Below, one piece after another: positions 5,997-12,285 of a stretch of DNA of 17,645 bases (positions are counted from its first letter, which is position 1; each line of letters begins with the position of its first letter). The notes beneath the pieces are model-generated. The model worked only from the letters and a program-made list of their open reading frames with translations, was not told the origin of the DNA and made no database searches. A program made the translations under genes and the position numbers. This DNA is from Acidobacteriota bacterium (GTDB lineage Bacteria; Acidobacteriota; Terriglobia; Terriglobales; Acidobacteriaceae): positions 1-17,645 of the forward strand of contig JAEKKE010000039.1 in assembly GCA_019510535.1 (NCBI GenBank), written 5' to 3'.

Positions 5997-6599
5997 TCAT
6001 CCCTGGCACATTGCCGCGAATCTCATCCAGAGGTGAGTTTGTCCGAACGGAATTCGCGTCAGGTGCACCACGATGAGCGCCAGCGCCGGAATCCAGGTAG
6101 CGCGATGGATCCTTTTCAGCGTGATGAAGTCATAAACCATGATGGCTGCCAGCAGGACGAAAAGCACAAGCGACTGCTTCAGACCAGTCAGGCTTGGCCA
6201 CACCGTGTACGGAAAGCGGCCGACGGCAGCGTCCAGGATTGCGATCGTCGCAATCATGATCAGCCGTTTGTGCGCCTGGGGCGTGCGGCGGGCCAGGTAG
6301 CTCCATCCGGCAAACCATGCGAAAAGTCCCGCGCCTGTGACCGGAACAATAAAGAAGGTCAGCGGATCGAGACCCGACCCAGGGGGCGAAAAGTTTCGCC
6401 GCAACGCGTCCAGAGCCGCGGCCATGGCGATGACGACCCAGGCCGCCGCCAGGCTGAAGCCCCACAGACCCACGGTCATGTGCAGTTTCACCTTGCGGGC
6501 GGAGACCAGGCCGATCTGGACGATCAGGGTAATAAGCCATAACGTTGCCGCGATGGCATGGACGTGAATCGTTGGGCTGGGAAGTTTGGCATGGACCAT
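5997..6599 (-). CDS. Multi-pass membrane protein, unknown function, apparently frameshifted near its N-terminus
   Basis: The 200 residues from ATG 6599 contain about six hydrophobic segments, with conserved-looking histidines in the first (TIHVHAIAATLWL), a basic loop LARRTPQAHKRLIMIATIAILDAAVGRFP and a late helix with IVVHLTRIPFG. It resembles a widespread family of uncharacterised bacterial integral membrane proteins; I cannot give a function. ATG 6599 has no ribosome-binding site. Protein-like sequence continues upstream in frame (NGRFSKTYYAAG), reaching a stop without a start codon. A good start with a Shine-Dalgarno lies at 6660 in another frame. Removing one A from the run at 6634-6637 would join them into a 220-residue protein. 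The stop TGA overlaps ATG 6000. Confidence 0.7.
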   Translation of the reverse strand: MVHAKLPSPTIHVHAIAATLWLITLIVQIGLVSARKVKLHMTVGLWGFSLAAAWVVIAMAAALDALRRNFSPPGSGLDPLTFFIVPVTGAGLFAWFAGWSYLARRTPQAHKRLIMIATIAILDAAVGRFPYTVWPSLTGLKQSLVLFVLLAAIMVYDFITLKRIHRATWIPALALIVVHLTRIPFGQTHLWMRFAAMCQG

Positions 6600-6660
6600 G
6601 CCGGCGGCGTAGTAGGTCTTTGAGAACCGGCCGTTTTACAGCCACAGCAGTCGTTGCCAT
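6600..6660 (-). other. Displaced N-terminal segment of the membrane-protein gene (frameshift region)
   Basis: ATG 6660 opens the reading MATTAVAVKRPVLK, with AGGAG nine bases upstream. The other frame gives NGRFSKTYYAAGM leading into the main protein. The A4 run on the minus strand (6634-6637) sits between them: with three A's the reading would be MATTAVAVNGRFSKTYYAAGMVHAKLP without interruption. It could be a true mutation, a sequencing error in a homopolymer, or slippage during expression. Confidence 0.6.
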
Positions 6661-6774
6661 GGAGCATTTCTCCTGTAGGTGTAGTGTAGGGATTCGTTAT
6701 CTATGGGCGTTTCCGCAATGAAAACGCCGCTGCACTCCCCTTCCGGACTACCCAGCAACAGGAGAAATGCTCTA
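6660..6774. repeat. Inverted-repeat element, copy 2 (MITE- or REP-like)
   Basis: A 115-bp unit with perfect 15-bp inverted ends at 6662-6676 and 6758-6772, and a central hairpin GGCGTTT (6706-6712) with AAACGCC (6722-6728). Compared with the copy at 3496-3611, the left end has T changed to C and the right end A changed to G at exactly the paired position, so the stem is kept. It lies between the membrane-protein gene and trpE, which diverge from it. Its left end, read outward on the minus strand, gives the AGGAG that precedes ATG 6660. Confidence 0.85.
6670..6674 (-). promoter_or_regulatory. Shine-Dalgarno AGGAG supplied by the repeat end
   Basis: AGGAG on the minus strand, nine bases before ATG 6660, lies wholly inside the 15-bp terminal repeat of element copy 2. 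In copy 1 the matching position reads AGGAA, so this copy makes the better site. Confidence 0.55.
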
Positions 6775-6844
6775 GCGTTGATCCTTTGTGGATTTTGGGA
6801 ATTTACCAAACCCTTCCGGCAGGGCAGATTTACCATAAGCCTTG

Positions 6845-8341
6845 ATGCCGTCCGACGCTACAACTTTTCCATCGCAGAAGGATTTCGCCCGTCTGGCGAA
6901 ATCGCACACCCTGGTTCCGGTCTACCGCACGGTGACCGCCGATCTCGAGACCCCGGTCTCCGCATTCCTGCGCATCGCCGCCGAGGAGCCGGAGGCATTT
7001 CTGCTGGAGTCCGTTGAAGGCGGCGAGCGCATTGGTCGCTACACCTTCATCGGGATTCAGCCCTATCGCCGCATGACCTCTCGCGGAACGTCGATTACGG
7101 TGACGGAAGGAAAGCGGACGCGGAACTTCACCGGCGATATCTTCACAGAGCTGAAAGCAGCGCTGACAGCCCACAAGCCGGCCAAGCTGCCCGCTCTGCC
7201 TCCGTTTACTGCGGGGGCCGTAGGCTTCTTCAGCTATGACGTCGTTCGCCAGATCGAGCGCCTGCCGGAGCTCGCCGACGACGAGCTGCATGTACCGGAT
7301 GCCTGCCTGATGTTCTTCGATCAGGTGTTGGCCTTTGACCACGTGAAGAAGGCGATCCACCTGATTGTGACTGCGGACGTGACGAAAACCTCTGCGACGG
7401 CAGCATACAAGCGGTCCGAGAGCCGGCTGAATGCGCTGGAAAAACGCCTGCATACGTCACTGAAACGGACGCGGAAGCGGAAGAACGAGGCGAGGCTCGA
7501 GATCAAGCCGCGGACCCGCAAGGCTCAGTTCCTTAAGGCTGTGGAAAAGACGAAGGAATATATCGCCGCGGGCGACATCTTCCAGTGTGTTCTGTCGCAA
7601 CGCTTCGACGTCACCCCGGGTGTGGATGCCTTTGAGGTCTATCGTTCGCTGCGTATCGTCAATCCCAGTCCGTACATGTACTTTCTGCGGTTCCCGATGG
7701 ATGGTGTTCCGGCGCATATCGTCGGCTCATCGCCGGAGCTGCTGGTGCGCGTTCACGGATCAAAGGTGGAATACCGTCCGATTGCGGGCACGCAGCCACG
7801 GGCGGAAGACCCGGCGGAGGATCTCGCGCTGGAGCTGCATATGCGCCAGGACCCGAAGGAGGTCGCTGAGCATGTGATGCTGGTCGACCTGGGCCGTAAC
7901 GACGTGGGCCGCGTCTCCGAGTTTGGGTCGGTCAAGGTGACTGATCTGATGTTCGTCGAGCGTTATTCGCACGTCATGCATATGGTCAGCTCGATCGAAG
8001 GTACCCTCCGCGACGGTCTCAACCCGATGGACGCCTTCCGGGCGTGCTTCCCCGCGGGCACTCTCTCAGGCGCGCCGAAGATTCGTGCCATGGAGGTGAT
8101 TGAGGAACTGGAGCCGTCACGCCGCGGCGTATACGGTGGTAGCGTGCTGTACGCGGATTTCTCAGGAAACCTCGATTCCTGCATCGCGATCCGTACGCTG
8201 TTCATGCACGGCAAAGAGGGCCACATCCAGGCCGGCGCCGGAATTGTGGCCGATTCCGTGCCGGAGAAAGAGTTCCAGGAGAGCGTGAACAAGGCGCGCG
8301 CAGTGGTGCGGGCGATCGAGAGGGCTCGGACGCAAGCCTAA
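6845..8341 (+). CDS. trpE: Anthranilate synthase component I
   Basis: A 498-residue enzyme making anthranilate from chorismate and glutamine-derived ammonia with TrpG; the first committed step of tryptophan synthesis, cytosolic. Seen: the N-terminal part with LLESVEGGERIGRYTFIG, the feedback-site region of the family. The chorismate-binding domain then carries GDIFQCVLSQRF, NPSPYMYFLRF, GSSPELL, PIAGTQPR (TrpE type, rather than the PIKGT of PabB), LVDLGRNDVGRV, the HMVSSIEG segment, CFPAGTLSGAPKIRAMEVI and GAGIVADSVPEKEFQE. The length is normal and no key residue is missing. The start is ATG 6845, preceded in frame by TTG 6842; neither has a Shine-Dalgarno, but TACCAT ends eight bases before the ATG. 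No trp leader peptide is seen, and trpG is not adjacent in the window. Confidence 0.95.
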   Translation: MPSDATTFPSQKDFARLAKSHTLVPVYRTVTADLETPVSAFLRIAAEEPEAFLLESVEGGERIGRYTFIGIQPYRRMTSRGTSITVTEGKRTRNFTGDIFTELKAALTAHKPAKLPALPPFTAGAVGFFSYDVVRQIERLPELADDELHVPDACLMFFDQVLAFDHVKKAIHLIVTADVTKTSATAAYKRSESRLNALEKRLHTSLKRTRKRKNEARLEIKPRTRKAQFLKAVEKTKEYIAAGDIFQCVLSQRFDVTPGVDAFEVYRSLRIVNPSPYMYFLRFPMDGVPAHIVGSSPELLVRVHGSKVEYRPIAGTQPRAEDPAEDLALELHMRQDPKEVAEHVMLVDLGRNDVGRVSEFGSVKVTDLMFVERYSHVMHMVSSIEGTLRDGLNPMDAFRACFPAGTLSGAPKIRAMEVIEELEPSRRGVYGGSVLYADFSGNLDSCIAIRTLFMHGKEGHIQAGAGIVADSVPEKEFQESVNKARAVVRAIERARTQA

Positions 8342-8377
8342 GCGGCACGACATCTCGGGATTGGGTTTTCAAAACAG

Positions 8378-8407
8378 AAAAGGGCTCAGCATTCGCTGCG
8401 CCCTTTT
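8378..8407. terminator. Bidirectional intrinsic terminator between trpE and the anti-sigma gene
   Basis: AAAAGGGC (8378-8385) pairs with GCCCTTTT (8400-8407), and CAGC/GCTG can pair inside. A T4 tract ends the stem on each strand. It lies 37 bases after the trpE stop and 21 bases from the end of the convergent anti-sigma gene, so it can serve both. Confidence 0.85.
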
Positions 8408-8427
8408 GTTATCTACTGAAACCTCGA

Positions 8428-8739
8428 TCAGTGCGGTGAATGACCGTTCGGTTTGCCGCCGCCTTCATCCCCGTTCGTGCCGGCCAGCGCCGTCTGGATG
8501 TTATTCCAGACATCTTCGGAAGGATCGATGTCGCTACCAGGATCAAGCAGCATGCGGGCCTGCTCTGCGATGTATTCCAGGTCGCGGACCAGAGCGGAGC
8601 AGGTCGGGCACGTGCTCAGGTGCTGCGCGTAGACAGGATCGTCCGAGAGTCTGCCTCCCTTGGAATTAGCAAAGAGCTCAGGGAGCTGTTCCTGGAACTC
8701 CGCGCAATCGATCGTGCGGATTGGAGTGGAATCGGGCAC
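8428..8739 (-). CDS. Anti-sigma factor with zinc-finger (ZAS/zf-HC2) domain
   Basis: A 103-residue protein with the zinc-binding anti-sigma signature H40-x3-C44-x2-C47 (HLSTCPTC), an upstream Cys12, and the following helix SALVRDLEYIAEQAR that normally grips sigma region 4. The C-terminal half (LLDPGSDIDPSEDVWNNIQTAL and a glycine-rich tail) has no transmembrane segment, so this looks like a soluble, cytoplasmic anti-sigma factor, perhaps redox- or ligand-responsive. It starts with GTG 8739 directly after the sigma-gene stop (TAAGTG), pointing to translational coupling and a shared mRNA. Partner: the ECF sigma factor upstream. Confidence 0.82.
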   Translation of the reverse strand: MPDSTPIRTIDCAEFQEQLPELFANSKGGRLSDDPVYAQHLSTCPTCSALVRDLEYIAEQARMLLDPGSDIDPSEDVWNNIQTALAGTNGDEGGGKPNGHSPH

Positions 8740-9366
8740 TTAAGCGACCTCCTGCCGGGTAGCCATCTCACTCTGCTTAAGTAATTCGCGGAGCTTGAGG
8801 CGGGCCTTATGCAACTGGGATTTGGAATTGCCGGTAGAACACTCAAGCATGGCGGCAATCTCATTGTGCTCATAGCCTTCAATGTCATGCAACACGAAGA
8901 CCAGACGGTATCCCGGGGGAAGGGTAGCAATAGCGCGTTCAAGCGCGACACGATCGACGGAGCCTGAGAGCTGGGGATCAGCGGTGCCGAAGTCACGCTT
9001 CGGTGCATCTTCTTCGCTGGGATTGATGGTCTCTTCAAGAGAGACGAGCTGTAGCCCCTTCTTGCGTAGATGCATCAGCACCAGATTGACGGTCAGACGG
9101 TGCAGCCAGGTCGAAAACGCGCTCTCCCCACGGAAGCTGCCGAGCTTGCGAAAGAGATGCAGAAACGCTTCCTGGGTCATGTCTTCGGCTTCAGAAACAT
9201 TGCCGAGCATACGAAGGCACAATGTGTACACGCGCCGCTTGTGTAGCGCATAGAGTTTGGCAAATGCGTCGGGGTCACCGTTTTTGGCCCGCTCCAGGGC
9301 ATCTGCCTCGCCAGCGATGGGCGGATTACGCTTAAACATGCCTGGCGTTGCGTTCGTCTGGGTCAT
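8740..9366 (-). CDS. ECF-type sigma-70 family RNA polymerase sigma factor
   Basis: A 208-residue sigma factor from ATG 9366. Region 2 runs from GDPDAFAKLYALHKRRVYTLCLRMLG through SEAEDMTQEAFLHLFRKLGSFRGESAFSTWLHRLTVN. A linker follows with an acidic stretch (NPSEEDAPKRDFGTADP), then region 4 with ALPPGYR-type ATLPPGYRLVFVLHDIEGYEHNEIAAML and the recognition helix STGNSKSQLHKARLKLRELL. It resembles RpoE-like ECF factors. ATG 9366 is favoured by AAGG seven bases upstream; ATG 9387 (adding MQLQGRT) is possible. It forms a two-gene unit with the anti-sigma factor. No clear GGAAC-type autoregulatory promoter was found in the 226 bases upstream (9388-9613). Confidence 0.9.
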   Translation of the reverse strand: MTQTNATPGMFKRNPPIAGEADALERAKNGDPDAFAKLYALHKRRVYTLCLRMLGNVSEAEDMTQEAFLHLFRKLGSFRGESAFSTWLHRLTVNLVLMHLRKKGLQLVSLEETINPSEEDAPKRDFGTADPQLSGSVDRVALERAIATLPPGYRLVFVLHDIEGYEHNEIAAMLECSTGNSKSQLHKARLKLRELLKQSEMATRQEVA

Positions 9367-9613
9367 CGTCCTGCCTTGAAGTTGCATGGGTTATGGCTTC
9401 TTGGAACCGGGTTAGTTACGTAAAAGTCATACGCCAGGAAACCAATAGTACAGCATGTCCGTACGATTGGCTGAAAACAAACTGGCGCCTTCGGAGGCTT
9501 ACTCCGTTAGAGGCGACGATAGAAGTGTGAGTTGCCTGACGAAGACCTCCGGCCTTCGGCGAACCATTGCAAAACATTGAGAGATAAAGCTTTCCCGTAG
9601 ATGCTCTCAGGCT

Positions 9614-10654
9614 CTACGAGCCGATATAACGGGCATAGAGAGTACGGGCCTGCACTGGATCGGTCGTGCCCTGAATCAGCGCGCGTCCATCGGGAAAGAC
9701 CGTGATCGTAAACGGCGGGCGCTCAAATCGCAGCAGCAACTCGTTGGAACGGATCGTGCCGTGGGGCGCCAGGCGGGCCGCCAGCTCGGCGAAATCGACG
9801 GGCCGGTTGTGCTCGTGGATCTGGACGGAGTTTCGGCCACAGAGGGTGATGTGAGGACGAGCCTCACCGGCCAGGTGAACAAACTGCCGTTTACCGCAGA
9901 CCTCACACTCGGAATCTGGTCTGGCCGAAGAGATCTCGCTGCGCTCATTGGTCCACAGATCGTAAGAGAGTAGGGTCCGGCGCATGGCATTGAGATCGCC
10001 GATGAGATATTTCAGTGTCTCCGTCACCTGCAGCGACGCGGCGAAGTTCACGGCGGTATTAAGAATGCCGGCGGTATCGCAGGTCTCGACCGTACCTGAA
10101 GGCGGCTTGGGGAAGAGGCAGGCGAGGCAAGCTGTCTGTCCGGGAAGGATGTTCATGCTGGCGGCATAGGAGCCGATGGCGGCCGCATAGATCCAGGGAA
10201 CAGCCTGCTCGATGGAATAGTCGTTGATCAGATAGCGCGTCTCGAAGTTGTCGGTGGCATCCAGAACAATCTGCGCGCCGTTGAGAAGTTCATGAATATT
10301 GCCGGGGACCAGGTCCGCAATGTGTGCGTGGATGGCAATCTGGGAATTGAAGGCCGCAATGCGCCGACGGGCGGCCTCGGCTTTGGGTGTAGCGTTGCGC
10401 GCATCCTCTTCTTCAAAGAGGACCTGGCGCTGCAGGTTGGACTCTTCAACAAAGTCGCGGTCGATGAGGGTTAGCGTACCCACTCCGGCGCGCGCCAGCA
10501 GGGCAGCGGCCGCCGCGCCGGTCGCGCCGCAGCCCACGATGGCTACACGTGCCGCGGCAATCTTCTCCTGTCCTGCCGCGCCAATGGGCGCAAACAGGAC
10601 CTGCCGGGAGTAGCGTTCGGCAATCGTCTCGGAAGTGGCTGAAAGGACTGGCAC
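9614..10654 (-). CDS. ThiF/MoeB family adenylyltransferase with C-terminal extension
   Basis: A 346-residue E1-like enzyme that adenylates the C-terminal glycine of a small sulfur-carrier protein (ThiS or MoaD type) in thiamine or molybdopterin synthesis. Seen: RYSRQVLF (15-21), the ATP site GCGATG (41-46), DRDFVEESNLQRQ (65-77), DATDNFETR (132-140), and zinc cysteine pairs C176/C179 and C250/C253; Cys192 in ETCDTAG is a candidate acyl-disulfide or catalytic residue. After residue 265 comes an extra domain of about 80 residues (LCGRNSVQI ... FPDGRALIQGTTDPVQARTLYARYIG) in place of a rhodanese domain. GTG 10654 is chosen because homology starts there; the open frame upstream is low-complexity shadow sequence. 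TATACT lies ten bases before it. No thiS, thiG or moa gene is adjacent, so ThiF and MoeB cannot be separated. Confidence 0.82.
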   Translation of the reverse strand: MPVLSATSETIAERYSRQVLFAPIGAAGQEKIAAARVAIVGCGATGAAAAALLARAGVGTLTLIDRDFVEESNLQRQVLFEEEDARNATPKAEAARRRIAAFNSQIAIHAHIADLVPGNIHELLNGAQIVLDATDNFETRYLINDYSIEQAVPWIYAAAIGSYAASMNILPGQTACLACLFPKPPSGTVETCDTAGILNTAVNFAASLQVTETLKYLIGDLNAMRRTLLSYDLWTNERSEISSARPDSECEVCGKRQFVHLAGEARPHITLCGRNSVQIHEHNRPVDFAELAARLAPHGTIRSNELLLRFERPPFTITVFPDGRALIQGTTDPVQARTLYARYIGS

Positions 10655-10664
10655 GACAACCCTT

Positions 10665-10670
10665 AGTATA
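10665..10670 (-). promoter_or_regulatory. Candidate -10 box (TATACT) of the ThiF-like gene
   Basis: TATACT on the minus strand ends ten bases before GTG 10654 and lies inside a small inverted repeat (CCCT...AGGG, 10660-10673) that could be an operator. No good -35 hexamer is found 16-18 bases further upstream, so this is tentative. Confidence 0.35.
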
Positions 10671-10763
10671 GGGAAAGTTCGCAGTCGCCGTGGGGTGACA
10701 TCCAGAGTCGTGGTTGCATCCAACTGAGAACTGTGAGTAGAGCGGTAGACAGCGTTCTGTGCG

Positions 10764-10777
10764 GGGCTGAAAAGCCC
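10764..10777. other. Small hairpin with GAAA tetraloop in the divergent intergenic region
   Basis: GGGCT (10764-10768), loop GAAA, AGCCC (10773-10777). It lies upstream of the Omp85 gene, in its presumed leader. GNRA loops are stable in RNA, but a five-pair stem also arises by chance. No T-tract follows. Confidence 0.3.
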
Positions 10778-10830
10778 GTGTCGCCGTGTCGCAGGAAAGC
10801 AGGAAGGGGCGCAGGGCAGACGTGTTTGGG

Positions 10831-12285
10831 ATGAGGAGCAGACGGTCATCGAAGCGGAGCGTAATCGCGTGCCTGCTGCTGGGGTGCGCGGTGAACCTGG
10901 CCCATTCCCAGGCGATAGACCAGGCGTTTGTCTCTGCTGGCGGATCCGATCAGCAAACGACCACCGCACCCACGCCCACAAGCGGTATCTGGAATCTGCG
11001 CGGACTGAAGGTCGACAAGATCGAATTCGAAGGCGTGACCCTGGAACAGCAGCAAGGGTTGGTATCGGAGCTTCCCGTCCATGAAAACCAGGTGCTTGAT
11101 CCGGCAAGTCTCCAGGAGATGACGCGACGCCTGTATAGCTCGGGCCTCTATCGGGATATTGAACTGAGGGGCATGCGGCATGGCGATTCAGTGACGTTGA
11201 TCTTCTATGGGACGTCGCGCTACTTTGTCGGCCGGATCGACATTCTGGGAGTCAACAATGAACGCCTGACCAGCATTCTGGAGTATGCGTCGCAGTTACA
11301 GCCGGGCACGCCCTTTCAAGAGGAAAAGGTCGTCGCAGGCGTGGATGGCATCAAGCAGTCGCTGCAGCAGAACGGTTACTACCAGCCTACGGTTACACCC
11401 GCGACCAAGGTGGATGAAGAGGGTAAGCAGGTAGACGTCTCCTATACGGTGCAGATCGGACCGCAGGCGCGTGTCGGGCAAGTGACGCTTTCAGGCGATC
11501 CGGGAATGACGCTTGAGGATTTCCGGAAACGCGGCAAGTTGAAGGAAAAGACCAAGGTCAACCGTGACACGATCTCGAACGCGTTCACGCGGCTGCGTAA
11601 GAACTATCAGAAGAAAGATCATCTGGAGGCGACCGTCGCTCTGGAAGAGTCGCAGTACAACGACCAGCGCAAGCAATTGGACTACAAGTTCAATGCCAAC
11701 CAGGGTGCGATTGTGCGTGTGGTGACCGAAGGCGACAAGATCTCAAGCCGCCAGTTGAAAAAGCTGGTGCCGATTTATGAAGAGAGCGCCGTTGACAACG
11801 ACCTGATCAACGAAGGCGCGCACAACATTAAGGAAGCCTTGCAGCGGAAAGGGTTCTTTGACGCAGACGTAACGGCGTCGCGCAGCGGCGCGGGCACAGC
11901 GCAGGAGACGGTGACCTATACCATCCACAACAACCGGAAACACAAGGTTGTATCGGTAGACATCGCCGGGAATCAGTACTTCGATACCGACACGTTGAGA
12001 GAACGCATGCAGGTGGCGCATGCGGACCCGTATAACCGAGTCGGCCGCTACAGCCAGCAGCTGCTGGCCGCCGATGTTGCCTCCATTCAGGCGCTGTATC
12101 GCGCGAACGGCTTCAGCCATGCCGAAGTGAAGACTGATGTTAAAGATGTCGATCGTAGAAGGGACGCAGCAGAAGTTTGGCGAGGTCGCTCTCAATGGCG
12201 CGAACCCGGCCCGCAGCAGCGAGATTCGCGGCCTAATGAATGCCCAGCAAGGCCAGCCGTACTCGTTGATTACTTTGTCAGGTGA
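10831..12285 (+). CDS. Omp85 (BamA/TamA-type) protein, N-terminal fragment: signal peptide and POTRA1-5
   Basis: This is the first part of a split outer-membrane assembly gene. From ATG 10831: a signal peptide with basic RSRRSSKR, hydrophobic VIACLLLGCAVNL and probable cleavage at AHS-QA (LLLGC also resembles a lipobox). Repeated POTRA units then begin at about VDKIEFEG, VGRIDILG, VGQVTLSG, VRVVTEG and VVSVDIAG. Such domains bind unfolded outer-membrane proteins in the periplasm. The homologous reading stops after KTDVKDVD near 12150; the 40-odd residues from there to the stop at 12283-12285 (arginine-rich, RRRDAAEVWRGRS...) are out-of-frame translation. In-frame GTG codons at 10786 and 10822 are alternative starts. 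The partner fragment follows at 12137. Confidence 0.85.
   Translation: MRSRRSSKRSVIACLLLGCAVNLAHSQAIDQAFVSAGGSDQQTTTAPTPTSGIWNLRGLKVDKIEFEGVTLEQQQGLVSELPVHENQVLDPASLQEMTRRLYSSGLYRDIELRGMRHGDSVTLIFYGTSRYFVGRIDILGVNNERLTSILEYASQLQPGTPFQEEKVVAGVDGIKQSLQQNGYYQPTVTPATKVDEEGKQVDVSYTVQIGPQARVGQVTLSGDPGMTLEDFRKRGKLKEKTKVNRDTISNAFTRLRKNYQKKDHLEATVALEESQYNDQRKQLDYKFNANQGAIVRVVTEGDKISSRQLKKLVPIYEESAVDNDLINEGAHNIKEALQRKGFFDADVTASRSGAGTAQETVTYTIHNNRKHKVVSVDIAGNQYFDTDTLRERMQVAHADPYNRVGRYSQQLLAADVASIQALYRANGFSHAEVKTDVKDVDRRRDAAEVWRGRSQWREPGPQQRDSRPNECPARPAVLVDYFVR
12128..12160 (+). other. Frame-change junction inside POTRA5 of the Omp85 gene
   Basis: Upstream sequence reads GFSHAEVKTDVKDVD in one frame and downstream sequence reads IVEGTQQKFGEV in the +1 frame, switching around 12146-12155. 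In POTRA6 of the same protein there are 30 residues from the GF of the helix-turn to the end of VTEG; here only about 19 are left. About 11 residues plus a non-triplet number of bases therefore seem to have been lost, not a single base. Confidence 0.7.

Noticed and set aside
3496..6774. CRISPR array or CRISPR leader as the explanation for the repeats
   Set aside because: Only two copies 3.2 kb apart, 115 bp long with inner structure; no regular spacers and no cas genes.
6775..6844. trp attenuator leader upstream of trpE
   Set aside because: No short frame with consecutive Trp codons and no terminator/antiterminator pair between the element and the start codon.
9388..9613. Small RNA or ECF autoregulatory promoter in the sigma-factor upstream gap
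   Set aside because: Short inverted repeats around GCCTCCGAAGGC and CGTAGA/TCTACG (9596-9618) are present, but no GGAAC-type -35 with a matching -10 and no convincing terminator after a transcript-sized region.
10655..11107. N-terminal extension of the ThiF-like frame to 11107
   Set aside because: The sequence is antisense to the Omp85 signal peptide and POTRA1 and has no family similarity; the homologous part begins at the GTG 10654.
12128..12160. Programmed +1 ribosomal frameshifting in the Omp85 gene
   Set aside because: No slippery codon with a following stop is seen at the junction, both frames stay open, and residues seem to be missing, which points to a deletion.
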